The notes beneath the pieces are model-generated. The model saw only the letters and a list, made by a program, of their open reading frames with translations. It did not search any database and had not been told where the DNA came from. A DNA stretch of 64,000 nt from Candidatus Riflebacteria bacterium HGW-Riflebacteria-1 (GTDB lineage Bacteria > Muiribacteriota > Ozemobacteria > Ozemobacterales > Ozemobacteraceae). The translations under genes and the position numbers were made by a program. This document shows, piece by piece, positions 9,276 through 18,563 of this stretch (positions are counted from its first letter, which is position 1; each line of letters begins with the position of its first letter). The stretch lies in the NCBI GenBank assembly GCA_002839445.1, contig PGYB01000012.1, positions 140,290 to 204,289 on the forward strand, written 5' to 3'.

Positions 9276-9791
9276 ATGGGCTGTATTCTACATTTTTTTC
9301 TGCTGGTGACTTTCTTTTCTGTAAGCGAAGTGTATCTTCTGCTCGTTGTAGCACAGCACACAAGCCTTCTGTTCACGATGGCATGCTGCGTTTTCACTGG
9401 TATAGCCGGAGGTTATTTCGTCAGGCAACAGGGATTGATTACTCTTGCCAGAATCAAACAGACGCTGGAAAGTGGCGTATTGCCGGCTGACGAGGCAATA
9501 GAAGCCATGCTGCTGCTTATTGTTGGCGTGTTGCTGTGCGTGCCGGGTTTCATTACTGACTTTATGGGATTTATGATAATAATTCCGGGTATCCGGAATA
9601 TGGTCGCTAAGCGCCTGGTAAAACGCTTCAAGGCTGAAATTGACTCAGGGCGCTTCAAGGTCTATACGACCGGAACCGCGCCGGGAAACAGTGACAGAGA
9701 CTATTCTGCCGAACAAAAACGGCCCGCCGAAAACGAAATTGAGAACGCGACCATAATCGAAAAAAGTGACGACGATAGCGAAAAGCGTTGA
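9276..9791 (+). CDS. fxsA: FxsA family membrane protein
   Basis: 171 residues with four hydrophobic segments in the first 115 and the family signature GLITLARIKQTLESG followed by ADEAIEAMLLLIVGVLLCVPGFITD. The basic VAKRLVKRF segment and a charged cytoplasmic tail of about 50 residues follow. FxsA is an inner-membrane protein known in E. coli for relieving phage T7 exclusion by the F plasmid; its normal role is unclear. The ribosome site is poor and the start could be slightly different. It stands alone and converges on uup. Confidence 0.88.
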   Translation: MGCILHFFLLVTFFSVSEVYLLLVVAQHTSLLFTMACCVFTGIAGGYFVRQQGLITLARIKQTLESGVLPADEAIEAMLLLIVGVLLCVPGFITDFMGFMIIIPGIRNMVAKRLVKRFKAEIDSGRFKVYTTGTAPGNSDRDYSAEQKRPAENEIENATIIEKSDDDSEKR

Positions 9792-9857
9792 ACAGAAACA
9801 AAGATGATAAATAGAGCGAAGAGGCGGCCGAGACGACCGACCTTGCGGCAATAAAAT

Positions 9858-11762
9858 CTATTGCTGGTCGTTGCGGTTCTGCAGGTCTTCCCAGCGTTGC
9901 AGATCGGTCATCAGCTCTTCTTCGAGCTGTTTAAGGCGTGACGCCAGGTCGGCAGCACCGGTGCCGGTCCGATAAAACTCAGGGTCAGAGAGTTTTTGTT
10001 CAATCTGACTGATTTCGAGCTCTTTCTGCTCAATCAAACCAGGCAACTGCTGCAGCTCCTGCTTTTCTTTAAAGCTCATTTTAATCGGCTTTGTGCCAGG
10101 TTCGGCTGCGGATTTCGCCAGACGCTCTGCCTTGACTGCTTCGGCTTTTCTGCGAGCATCGTCTTCCTGAAGCTTGCGCTCGTTCAGCCATTCGTCGTAA
10201 CCGCCGACAATCTCGCGCACTTCGCCATTCTCGGCAAACACAATAGTGCTTGACGCGACATTATTCAAAAATGTGCGATCATGGCAGATAAGCAGAACCG
10301 TGCCCGGGAAGTCGATCAACAATTCCTCAAGCAGTTCAAGCGTTTCGACATCGAGATCGTTGGTCGGTTCGTCGAGAACCAGCAGATTCGCCGGCCGTGA
10401 GAACAGGCGTGCGAGCAACACGCGGTTGCGTTCACCGCCCGAGAGCACGCTCACTTTTGTCTTGGCGCGGTCCGGCGTAAAAAGAAAATTCTGCAGGTAA
10501 GTTATAATATGCACGCTGCGGCCATCGACTTCGACGACATCGCCAGTCGGCAGAACGTTTTCCCAGACAGTTTTGCTCTCATCGAGCTGTTCACGCATCT
10601 GGTCGTAATAGAGTATCTCAAGATTCGTGCCATATTCGACTTCGCCGGCATGCGGCTTCAGCTGCCCAAGCAGCAACTTTACCAGGGTCGTCTTGCCACA
10701 GCCATTAGCACCGATTATGCCGATTTTGTCGCCACGCGAAATTTTGAGCGAAAAATCCCTGATAATGTCATTGGGTGGGTAAGAAAACACCAGATTGCGC
10801 GCTTCAATTACATCTTTGCCAGAATTCTGTGCCACGCTGATCTGCATTGAGACCTTGCCAACGTGCTGCCGGCGCTGGCGGCGTTCTTCACGCAGCTTTT
10901 TGAGAGAGCGCACACGGCCTTCGTTGCGCGTTCGGCGTGCCTTTATGCCCTTGCGGATCCAGACTTCTTCCTGGGCCAGTTTTTTGTCGAAGCGCTCCCA
11001 GTCTTTTGCTTCGGCGGCAAGCAATTCTTCCTTGCGGCGCAGAAAAGTGTCGTAATCGCATGACCAGTCATAAAGATGCCCGCGGTCAAGCTCGATGATA
11101 CGGCTGGCCAGACGGCGCAGCAGCATGCGATCGTGGGTAACAAACAAAATGGTGATTCCCAGTCGCTGCAGAAACTCTTCAAGCCAGGCGATAGTGTTGA
11201 TGTCGAGATGGTTGGTTGGCTCGTCAAGCAGCAGCACATCAGGCCTGGAAACCAGCGCAGCTGCCAGAATAACGCGGCGTTTCTGGCCGCCGGAAAGGTT
11301 TTCGTATTGCCAGTCGCTTTCGATGCCCAGCCGCGAAGTAACGCGTCCGATTTCATCGAGGCAGTTCCAGGCGTTTGCATCTTCGATCTGATGGCGCAGG
11401 CGTTCGAGCAATGCCGTTTCAGTCTGGTCGCCACTGTTATAAGATTTCTCAAGCTCATGATAGCGCACCAGCAGTTCACCGCTGGCGCCAAGGCCGGCAG
11501 CGATAATCGAGAATACGCTTCCTGAAAGGTTATCGGGAATCTTCTGCGCAAAATGCGATATGCGAACGCCCTGCGAGACCTGCACCACCCCGCTGTCTGG
11601 GGCCTGCTCACCAGCGATGGTGCGCATGAGACTGGTTTTGCCGGCGCCGTTGCGGCCGAGCAGACAGATGTTCTGGTTCTTTTCAATCTGCAGATTGAGG
11701 TTCTCAAGCAGCGGTGCGCCGCCAAACGAAAGACTTACATTCTGCAGTGACACCAGAGCCAT
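9858..11762 (-). CDS. uup: ABC-F ATPase, Uup type
   Basis: 634 residues with two ABC domains (Walker A GRNGAGKTS and GANGCGKTT, signatures LSGGQKRR and LSGGERNR, Walker B LLLDEPTNHLD and LVLDEPTNDLD) joined by a basic linker, then a coiled-coil C-terminal domain starting near KMSFKEKQELQQLPG. ABC-F proteins act on the ribosome; the C-terminal domain marks the Uup branch, linked to translation quality control and DNA-repeat stability. ATG 11762 (MALVSL) is preferred over an upstream TTG because GGGAG precedes it. Copy A of the dispersed repeat begins about 93 bp upstream of this start. Confidence 0.9.
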   Translation of the reverse strand: MALVSLQNVSLSFGGAPLLENLNLQIEKNQNICLLGRNGAGKTSLMRTIAGEQAPDSGVVQVSQGVRISHFAQKIPDNLSGSVFSIIAAGLGASGELLVRYHELEKSYNSGDQTETALLERLRHQIEDANAWNCLDEIGRVTSRLGIESDWQYENLSGGQKRRVILAAALVSRPDVLLLDEPTNHLDINTIAWLEEFLQRLGITILFVTHDRMLLRRLASRIIELDRGHLYDWSCDYDTFLRRKEELLAAEAKDWERFDKKLAQEEVWIRKGIKARRTRNEGRVRSLKKLREERRQRRQHVGKVSMQISVAQNSGKDVIEARNLVFSYPPNDIIRDFSLKISRGDKIGIIGANGCGKTTLVKLLLGQLKPHAGEVEYGTNLEILYYDQMREQLDESKTVWENVLPTGDVVEVDGRSVHIITYLQNFLFTPDRAKTKVSVLSGGERNRVLLARLFSRPANLLVLDEPTNDLDVETLELLEELLIDFPGTVLLICHDRTFLNNVASSTIVFAENGEVREIVGGYDEWLNERKLQEDDARRKAEAVKAERLAKSAAEPGTKPIKMSFKEKQELQQLPGLIEQKELEISQIEQKLSDPEFYRTGTGAADLASRLKQLEEELMTDLQRWEDLQNRNDQQ

Positions 11763-11852
11763 TTTGTTACATTCTCCCGAATTCAAGCATTTTGCGAGTT
11801 AACAGCATACAGCAAAAAGCCGCGAAAAACCACCAGTTGTCTGGCAAAGATG

Positions 11853-11983
11853 CAACAATCCATTTGCCTGCTTATGAGGACATTACGAGATGTTTCGTTT
11901 AGACTATTTCTCGGACGAGCTGATCATACAGGCTCTTTTGAAGAGTTATCCGCAAACCATCTGCGCCTATCACCCGGGCGCAT
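11853..11983 (+). repeat. Dispersed repeat, copy A (internally deleted)
   Basis: It starts with the family end AACAATCCATTTGCC and keeps the ACGAGATGTTTCGTTTAGAC and CTCTTTTGAAGAGTTATCC blocks. It then jumps from TTATCCGCA straight to AACCATCTGCGCC and CACCCGGGCGC, lacking about 70 bp present in copies C-E. It lies between tonB and uup. Orientation matches all other copies, with the CCATTTGCC end nearest the start of the leftward gene uup. Confidence 0.85.
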
Positions 11984-12010
11984 CTTGTGCGTCGTAGTCG
12001 ATATCAAGTC

Positions 12011-12093
12011 GTCATCCTGCGCGAAGTCGCAGGATCCAGAATGGCGATAAAGACATGGATTCTGCGACTTCGCTTTGCTACGCGCAGAATGAC
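12011..12093. repeat. Imperfect palindromic (REP-like) element
   Basis: The left arm GTCATCCTGCGCGAAGTCGC continues to GGATCCAG. The right arm, beginning ATGGATTCTGCGACTTCGC and ending GCGCAGAATGAC, is its inverted copy with about ten extra bases (TTTGCTACGC) in the middle. Elements of the type GTCATTCTGCG...CAGAATGAC are common short dispersed palindromes in many bacteria. It could form a long RNA hairpin downstream of tonB. Confidence 0.7.
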
Positions 12094-12103
12094 GCGGAAA
12101 TGA

Positions 12104-12129
12104 CCGGGGCCCGCGTAAGCGGGCCCCGG
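12104..12129. terminator. Very stable GC hairpin, 11-bp perfect stem
   Basis: CCGGGGCCCGC and GCGGGCCCCGG pair perfectly around a GTAA (GNRA-type) loop. No T-run follows on either strand, so this is an RNA-stabilising or factor-assisted end for the leftward tonB operon rather than a classical intrinsic terminator. Confidence 0.55.
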
Positions 12130-12154
12130 CTGCACTTTGAGGAGGGTCTGATTC

Positions 12155-12372
12155 AGGAGAGAGGGTTCATGAGAGAGAAATTTGAGAGAAAAACTTGAGA
12201 GAGAGCGATATTTGAGAGAAAAGAGTGAGAGAGAAACTTGAGAGAGATTTGAGAGAAAAGAGTGAGAGAGAAACTTGAGAGAGATTTGAGAGAAAAGCTT
12301 GAGAGAAATTTGAGAGAGATTGAGAGAGAGATTTGTGAGAGAGATTTGAGAGAGAGATTTGTGAGAGAGACT
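12155..12372. repeat. GA-rich degenerate tandem repeat
   Basis: About 215 bp of almost pure purine built from TTGAGAGAGA-like units. Higher-order periods are visible: a 37-bp unit (AGTGAGAGAGAAACTTGAGA plus 17 bases) occurs twice in tandem near 12226-12300, and a 26-bp unit with GATTTGTGAGAGA occurs near 12325-12370. It ends ten bases before the tonB stop. No frame is open through it. Slippage-prone; purine tracts like this can form triplex DNA. Confidence 0.85.
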
Positions 12373-12382
12373 GAGAAAATAT

Positions 12383-13405
12383 TCAGTTCAACTGATATTG
12401 AACGGTGATCTTTACCCAGGTTTCGCGGGGTTCGCCGTTGGCGAGAACCGGAGTGAAAACCCAGCGGCGCAGAGCCTGCGCGCCATTGATTGCCAGCTTG
12501 GGGTCAATCGTTGAGCTCATGGTTACAACATCGCCCACGGTGCCACTTTTCTGAATCAGCACGCGGTAGACGGCACTGCCGTGCACGCCGCTCTTGCGGG
12601 CCCAGGTCGGGTATTCAGGCATTACACGAGTCAGAATTGCCGGAGGGCTGAAGCGTTCGCCACTGCCGCCAAATGACTCGATTGAGCCGATTTCAAACAC
12701 ACCGGCGCCATCAGGAGTTTTCTGATCTTCGACACCGGCAGGAGCCGGCATGAAATCTTCGGGGCTGGCGCTGGTTCGGTTTTCGAACAGGGAAGAATCA
12801 GGCATCATTGCTGTGGGCTGCGAAGTTATCATCGGCCCGGCCAGATTGGGATCGAGATCGCTGGCGCTGCTCTTTTCGAGACTGAACTGACTGATCGTTT
12901 CGAAAGTCGGGCTGCTGTGGGTCGGGCGAACCGGTGCATTGCTGACAGCGGCTTCCTGAACTACTGAAGGCTTGGTGACTTCGACCGGAGTATCAGCAAC
13001 GATAGGGCTTTCATTGAGCACAGGGGCTTCGACGGATGTCTGTTCAACCTTGGCCGGGACTGGTTGAGGTTTGGTTTCAACCGGAGCGGGCTTGGCGGCA
13101 GACTTTACCTTAGTTTCCTTCTTAACCGGCTGCTTTTTTGCAGCAGGAGTTACTTTTTTCTGAGTGCCGGCAGCCTTTTTGGCGCCGGTTTCCTTCTTTT
13201 GTTCAATGCCCGAGCCAATGCGTGGCCTGGCGACGGGGGCAATGAGTTTTACCGGCACAATCTGCTTCTTAAGCGGCATTGCGATATGCCGCCAGTAGAA
13301 GAAGGCTGAAAGCGCCAGCAGTAAAGCGAGGTGAATCATGATGGAAAGCTGGAACTCTTCCATCCCTTCGACTTTTTCAGATTTTGCCAGTGTTATTAGT
13401 TTCAT
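12383..13405 (-). CDS. tonB: TonB-type energy transducer
   Basis: 340 residues: short cytoplasmic start, one TM helix (LSIMIHLALLLALSAFFYW, about 20-38), a long Lys/Pro/Ala/Glu-rich periplasmic spacer, and a TonB_C domain from about 255 (PEYPTWARKSGVHG, then RRWVFTPVLANGEP). TonB carries energy from the ExbB/ExbD proton channel to outer-membrane proteins. ATG 13405 overlaps the exbD stop by 4 bp (ATGA). The likely client is the beta-barrel protein two genes upstream. The gene is last in the operon, followed by the GA-rich repeat. Confidence 0.88.
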   Translation of the reverse strand: MKLITLAKSEKVEGMEEFQLSIMIHLALLLALSAFFYWRHIAMPLKKQIVPVKLIAPVARPRIGSGIEQKKETGAKKAAGTQKKVTPAAKKQPVKKETKVKSAAKPAPVETKPQPVPAKVEQTSVEAPVLNESPIVADTPVEVTKPSVVQEAAVSNAPVRPTHSSPTFETISQFSLEKSSASDLDPNLAGPMITSQPTAMMPDSSLFENRTSASPEDFMPAPAGVEDQKTPDGAGVFEIGSIESFGGSGERFSPPAILTRVMPEYPTWARKSGVHGSAVYRVLIQKSGTVGDVVTMSSTIDPKLAINGAQALRRWVFTPVLANGEPRETWVKITVQYQLN

Positions 13406-13815
13406 TTGCTTTCGGGTCTTGTTGCAAGGCCGATGTTAACGGCGCCATTGCTCCTGATCTGGTCGAGAACATGAATGATGCGTCCATAGTTGGCATCTTT
13501 GTCGGCTTCGACCATTACAGGGCGGTCAGGTGAATTGGTTACCCAGGTCTTGATCGCTGAGGTCAGTTCTGTCATTTCAACCGGCTTGCCCGCCAGATAA
13601 GTTCTGCCATTTTTGGCAATCTGAACAGTCATGTTGTCGGTTTCCATGGTGGTGGCGTTGGCCGCCTTGGGCACCTCAACCGGCAGCTTTTCCTGATTGC
13701 GGGCGAATGAGGCGGTAATCATGAAGAAGAACACCAGCATCAGCATTACGTCAATCAGGTTGGTGACGGCAATCTGAGGCTTCTGTTTACGTTTGTCAGG
13801 CAACAGCTTTTTCAC
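13402..13815 (-). CDS. exbD: ExbD/TolR biopolymer transport protein
   Basis: 137 residues with the family pattern: a short cytoplasmic N-terminus, one TM segment starting at VTNLIDVMLMLVFFFMIT with the proton-relay Asp of NLIDVML, and a periplasmic domain ending GAVNIGLATRPE. It forms the stator with ExbB and is energised by the proton motive force. Its first 20 bases overlap the end of exbB and its stop overlaps the tonB start, so the three are translationally coupled. TolR is the alternative name, but the adjacent TonB_C protein favours an Exb role. Confidence 0.9.
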   Translation of the reverse strand: MKKLLPDKRKQKPQIAVTNLIDVMLMLVFFFMITASFARNQEKLPVEVPKAANATTMETDNMTVQIAKNGRTYLAGKPVEMTELTSAIKTWVTNSPDRPVMVEADKDANYGRIIHVLDQIRSNGAVNIGLATRPESK

Positions 13816-14440
13816 AGCTGACCTCCATGGCGCTTACCTGGTTGGCGAGATCGAGAGAGTAGATTTCGACCTGTTCAACAAATTCGAGACTCTTCGCTTC
13901 GCACCAGTTGTGCGCCACCAGAGCCAGAATACCAACCATCAGTCCGGCAGCGGTTGTGTAGAGTGCTTCTGAAATGCCACCGGCAAGAGCGGTCGGATCG
14001 CCAATGCCCACAGTGGAAATAACGGCGAATGAAGAGATCATACCGGTTACCGTGCCGGTAAGGCCGAGCAGCGGTGTAACGCTGGCGATGGTAGCGAGCT
14101 TGCCAATGTGTCTTTCATACTTTTTGACCTGCACCATGGCTTCCTGGCGCATGACGTCGAGCAGGTGCTCCTTGCTGAGATCGAGATGATCGATTCCGGC
14201 GGCCATAACATTGGCGAGAGGAGTGTTCTCGGCACGGCACATTTTCATGGCATCGAAAAAGTTGCGGCTCATAAAGGCGCTTTTAACTTTTTTCATGAAA
14301 GCAGCGCTATTGTTGGGATTGCGGTGGTAAAAGCGCAGTCGTTCGATAACAATCGCGAGAGCGATCACAGAACAAATCGCGATCGGGATCATGATCGGGC
14401 CGCCACTTACAAACAGGTCTACCAGAAATATATTTTTCAT
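13796..14440 (-). CDS. exbB: ExbB/TolQ/MotA proton channel protein
   Basis: 214 residues, three TM segments: one near 10-30 (GGPIMIPIAICSVIALAIVI) and a pair in the second half around ATIASVTPLLGLTGTVTGM and LYTTAAGLMVGILALVAH. These are the diagnostic MotA/TolQ/ExbB blocks. It forms the pentameric channel around ExbD. It lies 12 bp after the barrel gene stop and overlaps exbD, so it belongs to the same transcript as the barrel gene and tonB. Confidence 0.9.
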   Translation of the reverse strand: MKNIFLVDLFVSGGPIMIPIAICSVIALAIVIERLRFYHRNPNNSAAFMKKVKSAFMSRNFFDAMKMCRAENTPLANVMAAGIDHLDLSKEHLLDVMRQEAMVQVKKYERHIGKLATIASVTPLLGLTGTVTGMISSFAVISTVGIGDPTALAGGISEALYTTAAGLMVGILALVAHNWCEAKSLEFVEQVEIYSLDLANQVSAMEVSCEKAVA

Positions 14441-14452
14441 TTTTATTGCCTC

Positions 14453-16066
14453 CTAGAAATGCGCTTCGAGTCCGGCAAGAGTAACTCTGCCTTCTTCGGG
14501 GACATCGTAACGAATTTTACTTGCTTCATCATAAAGGTCTTTGATTTTGAGATAGGTGCTGAATCTGTTGCTGAGCTTGTAGCGGACAGCCAGATCAGAG
14601 CGGCTGTAATCATCAGCGCTGAAAGTAGCGGTCGGCGTATGAGCCTGGCGATCAAATTCCGCCCTTCGCGTAAAATCAACCATGAACTTACCTTCGGTAT
14701 AATTGAACCCGACATCCAGCAGACGTTTGGGCTCATAGGAAAGGCGCTGCCCGGTCGCGTTGTTTTCGGTTGTCTGAGCGGTGCCCTTGAGAGAGATGCG
14801 GAAATTGTCTTCGATTTTGAAAGAGCCACGCACGCTTACGCCTGAACGCTTTGCCTCGTTAACGAAGTTGAGCTGCGACTCAAGCAGGCGCTTGCCAGGG
14901 TTATGAAAGTCGAGATACTCTATTGCGTCGCCTTCAGTCTGGCTGAACAGATCGACGCCGAGGGTATCGCCTTTGTTGGTGCGGTAATTGAGTGTGCCTG
15001 TGGTGGTCTTGAGGTGTGATGCCCTGATATCAGAAGCAGCGACGTAGCGACTGGGCATGAATATTTTTTCAAGACTGTCGTTGCCAAGATCTTCATCGTA
15101 GGCCAGCAGCAGCTGCCATGGCTTACCGAAACGATAGTCGAGGCTGACATAAGGTGCAACCTCGTCTTTGGACATCAGGCTCATGCGCTTGAGTCCGAAG
15201 TTAGCTGTCGCCTTTGCTGAAGCTTCGTAAACGCCGCCAAGATCGAGAACGGTTTTGGTAAAATCTCTATCGCTGCCGGATGTTACGGTGAACTTGTCTT
15301 TCTTGAGGTCGAGCGCTGCACGACCCTTGAATTTGTCGGTCAGTTTTTTGAGATAGCTGGCGCCTGCCGAAACCGAGAAGGTTGTCTGCTCTTCTGAAAA
15401 GCTGACTACAGAGTTTCTGATATCGCGTGAAACTGAGTCGATATCAACATTGCCCTTGAAGAACGAACCATCTTCGAGAGTCGAGTTGCCGGTAACATTG
15501 ATGCGGCTGACATTATTTTCGATGCCGGCGTCAGGGCTCGGAACACTGTTAAGCCCGCGCTGGGCATACTCTTCCATTGAATATTCGCCGCCAGCAGTCA
15601 TCGAATAACTGCCTTCGCCGGTTGAAGAGACGTTAGCTTCGAGAGCGGTTTTGCTGGTGTCTACCGATGATCTGAAGCCATCGCGGCTTTCGCGCCTGAT
15701 CGTGACATCGCCAATGTAGCCTTCTTTGCTGCCGCGCCCATTTACAATGATTTCGTTAGAACCACGAGTGCCGACGCCGGCTGCTACTGAGAGTTCATCC
15801 TTGTTTTCACGATGAAAATTGTCAAGCAGCTGCTTTTCGGTCATCGGCCTGAATTCGAGCGGGCCGATGTCGGGTACCAGTTCGGGCATTGGCGCACTGC
15901 GCTCGCCCATTTCAAAGGTGATCTGGTGACGCGCCGGATCGATCTTATCAGTCTGTGCGTCTTTGCCGACAACCTTTACCTTGCCCATGTCGAAAGTGTC
16001 TGCGGCGTGCAGCTGGGTGCTCAGCCCCAGAATCATCGCGAGAGTAATTAATTTTCGGGTTTGCAT
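14453..16066 (-). CDS. Outer-membrane beta-barrel with TonB-box-like N-terminus, no plug domain
   Basis: 537 residues. The signal peptide ends near LSTQLHAAD, followed by DTFDMGKVKVVGKD, which resembles the TonB box region of TonB-dependent receptors. The rest is rich in alternating strands and aromatic residues, ending in GRVTLAGLEAHF with the terminal Phe typical of outer-membrane barrels. A recognisable receptor plug is not visible and the protein is shorter than usual receptors (over 600). ATG 16066 is set by GGAGG six bases upstream; earlier starts bury that site. It directly precedes exbB-exbD-tonB. The substrate is unknown. Confidence 0.75.
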   Translation of the reverse strand: MQTRKLITLAMILGLSTQLHAADTFDMGKVKVVGKDAQTDKIDPARHQITFEMGERSAPMPELVPDIGPLEFRPMTEKQLLDNFHRENKDELSVAAGVGTRGSNEIIVNGRGSKEGYIGDVTIRRESRDGFRSSVDTSKTALEANVSSTGEGSYSMTAGGEYSMEEYAQRGLNSVPSPDAGIENNVSRINVTGNSTLEDGSFFKGNVDIDSVSRDIRNSVVSFSEEQTTFSVSAGASYLKKLTDKFKGRAALDLKKDKFTVTSGSDRDFTKTVLDLGGVYEASAKATANFGLKRMSLMSKDEVAPYVSLDYRFGKPWQLLLAYDEDLGNDSLEKIFMPSRYVAASDIRASHLKTTTGTLNYRTNKGDTLGVDLFSQTEGDAIEYLDFHNPGKRLLESQLNFVNEAKRSGVSVRGSFKIEDNFRISLKGTAQTTENNATGQRLSYEPKRLLDVGFNYTEGKFMVDFTRRAEFDRQAHTPTATFSADDYSRSDLAVRYKLSNRFSTYLKIKDLYDEASKIRYDVPEEGRVTLAGLEAHF

Positions 16067-16263
16067 CTTATGCCTCCGCATTTTTATCTTCAATAATTAT
16101 CGGCAGAATAATCTAAAAATTTAATTGTTCCGCAACATGGAAAAGCAATATTTCAGACAACAATCAAGCCGCGGTATGGCTGTTACTTAAGCGAATCAAT
16201 ACTGGACCGTTGTCACAAATTAGTTCAAGAGTTGAAATGTTGGTATACTGCTTCTGCCGGGCT

Positions 16264-18399
16264 CTAACTCTTTTTGAGGGCGGCTTCGGCTTCCTGGCGC
16301 AGTTCGGGAGACGGGTTTACCTTGAGCAGTTCTTCATACATCATGCGTGATTTGTTGATGTTGTTGAGCCTGGCGTAGGCACGTGCTGATTCTGCGTAGG
16401 CCTGGCCAATGAATTCACTGCCCGGGTAAAGCACTGGCACCTTGAGCACTTCGAGAATACCATTCTCGATATCGCCTGATGCAATGAGACTCTTGCCAAA
16501 CCACAGGCGCGATTCGGGAATAGCCGCGTCGGTCGCCGGGTAATCCTTGAGAATGGCGGCAAAGTTTTCGATCGCGCCCTTATAATCTTTGGTCTGATAA
16601 AGCGAAATGCCGACCGCACGGCGGGCACGCGAAGCGAGCGGGTGCACGGCATCTTCGGCAATGATTGCCTTGTAATGCTGTATCGCCAGCGGGTAATTTT
16701 CGAGGCTGCGCGCGATTTCGCCGATGTGAAAGCGGGCTTCCTGGCGGAAATAGCCTTTGGCATTCATCAGCTGGGAAAAGGCCGCGAGAGCCTGCGCCTG
16801 ATCTTTGAGCTCGAGCCAGCTCAGCCCGATTTTAAAAACAGCGTCTTCTTTAAGCTTGCCGTCAGGGTATTTGCTGAGGTAATCCTGAAAGCGAACAATG
16901 GCGTCATTGAGGCGACCGGCTTTCATAAGCACTTCGCCGGCACGAAATGTCGCCTGTGGCGCGAGTTCGTTCTTGGTGGCAGCTATTGCTTCGAAGGCGG
17001 TCAGAGCGTCAGCGTGGCTTTCCTGCATATAGGCAAGCTCGCCAAGTTGATATAGTGCGTCAAACCGCGCCTTGCCCTTTGGAAACACCTTGATAACCTT
17101 GTTGAAAAAGTCGCCGGCCAGCTTGATATTGCCGAGATTGAACCAGCATTCACCAATGCGATAAATCGCTTTCTCGCGCAGATCGGGGTCGGTTTTTTCA
17201 GAACTGACCTTTTCGAAAAATTCTATTGCTTCTTTAAAACGGCTGAGCGCGACATTGACCAGACCGGTCTGATAAATCGCTTCATCAGTCTTTGCATGCT
17301 TGGGGTATTTCTTAACAAACTCAGCAAAGGCAGTCAAACTTTTTTCGAATTCGCCGATGCGTGAAAGTGCCAGAGCCTTGATAAAGGCAAGATCTGGCTT
17401 GTCAGCTTCTGACAGCGCGCCAATGCCGTTATCTATCGCGGCAATCGCCTTTTCATACTGATGCATATTCATCAGCAGATCTACCAGGTTTTTTACTGAT
17501 TCAGCACGCACTACCGAAGATTTGTTGGCGGCCTGTTTTTCAAAAAGCAGCGCGGCTTTATCTGGCTCACCAAGCCTGATATGGCACCAGGCGAGAGAAT
17601 AAGCTGACTTCTGGCCAAGCTGGCTGTCGGGGCCAAGTCCGATGGTCTTTGCGTATTCGCTGGCCGCTTCCTTATAATTCTTGAGACGGAAATGTGATTC
17701 AGCGATATAAAACTGCAGCGGTTGCTTTTTGTCAGCGGGGCAGATTTCGAGAGCTTTGGAAAAATGATCGAGAGCCTGGCGATGGATACTCTGATTGAAC
17801 TTGCCGATGCCGGCCTGCAGATGGCATTCAAAACGCTGTGCAGCAGTCAATGTGGTTTCTTTGAGCAACTCTTCGTAGACCATGACGGTCTGCTCGGTAT
17901 CCATGTTGAAGCGCACCATAAGGAACGCGCGCTTGAGGTTGGCGTCAACCCAGAGAGGCCGGTCACTGCGGCTGACCATGGCGAACGCTTCGGTTGCCGA
18001 CTTCGGGTTGTTGTCATTGGTGTGCGCCCAGCCAAGCCCATAAGCAGCGCGGTCGCGAAAAATGCTCGACGGATAGTCCTTGATCAGCTTGCTGTAAAGG
18101 CCGGCCGCCTTAACATTGTTTTTCTGGCGGTACTCGCATTCAGCCAGCCAGAACAGCGCGCCATCGCTCTGCGAAAAAGACGCAGGCTGTGAAAGCAGTC
18201 GTGTCAGCACTTTGCCGGCTTCTTCATAAAGGTGGCGCTGAATGAGTCCGAGAGCATAACGATATTGCTCGGTCTGCTCCGGAGAGTCAGCAAAACTGGC
18301 AGAACCGAGTGTAAAGCTGAGAATCATCACGGCTACAAGCAGCACGATGCTTTCTCTGGTCTTTTTATAGAGCTGGTTTCTAATGTTGTTAGTATTCAA
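16264..18399 (-). CDS. Exported tetratricopeptide-repeat protein
   Basis: 711 residues. It has a signal peptide or N-terminal anchor (VLLVAVMILSFTLGSASFAD), then about 17 TPR units end to end, with repeated patterns such as ALFWLAECEYRQKNNVKAAG, KAIYRIGECWFNLGN and DAVFKIGLSWLELKDQAQAL. The array resembles the periplasmic YbgF/BamD-like scaffolds that partner TonB/Tol systems. It lies about 200 bp upstream of the barrel gene on the same strand. I infer a scaffold for assembly or energising of the barrel; no enzymatic domain is seen. Confidence 0.85.
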   Translation of the reverse strand: MNTNNIRNQLYKKTRESIVLLVAVMILSFTLGSASFADSPEQTEQYRYALGLIQRHLYEEAGKVLTRLLSQPASFSQSDGALFWLAECEYRQKNNVKAAGLYSKLIKDYPSSIFRDRAAYGLGWAHTNDNNPKSATEAFAMVSRSDRPLWVDANLKRAFLMVRFNMDTEQTVMVYEELLKETTLTAAQRFECHLQAGIGKFNQSIHRQALDHFSKALEICPADKKQPLQFYIAESHFRLKNYKEAASEYAKTIGLGPDSQLGQKSAYSLAWCHIRLGEPDKAALLFEKQAANKSSVVRAESVKNLVDLLMNMHQYEKAIAAIDNGIGALSEADKPDLAFIKALALSRIGEFEKSLTAFAEFVKKYPKHAKTDEAIYQTGLVNVALSRFKEAIEFFEKVSSEKTDPDLREKAIYRIGECWFNLGNIKLAGDFFNKVIKVFPKGKARFDALYQLGELAYMQESHADALTAFEAIAATKNELAPQATFRAGEVLMKAGRLNDAIVRFQDYLSKYPDGKLKEDAVFKIGLSWLELKDQAQALAAFSQLMNAKGYFRQEARFHIGEIARSLENYPLAIQHYKAIIAEDAVHPLASRARRAVGISLYQTKDYKGAIENFAAILKDYPATDAAIPESRLWFGKSLIASGDIENGILEVLKVPVLYPGSEFIGQAYAESARAYARLNNINKSRMMYEELLKVNPSPELRQEAEAALKKS

Positions 18400-18563
18400 G
18401 AATCTTCTCCATCAGCTATGATAAGCAAATAATATTTAGAGCTGTGCGCGATAAGGCATGCTGCCTGCGCCCTTGCAACATTTTTATAAATGGTTCTTCT
18501 TTTGACACGTTATGCGCCTGCTAAACCATGCAATTCAAGTTTGCCAGAGGGCTGGCCTGCAGA

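Noticed and set aside
12155..12372. CRISPR-like array
   Set aside because: Units are short, degenerate and without unique spacers; this is a simple GA-rich tandem repeat and no cas gene is present.
14453..16066. Classical TonB-dependent receptor
   Set aside because: No plug domain is visible and the length is too short, so it was called a TonB-box-like barrel only.
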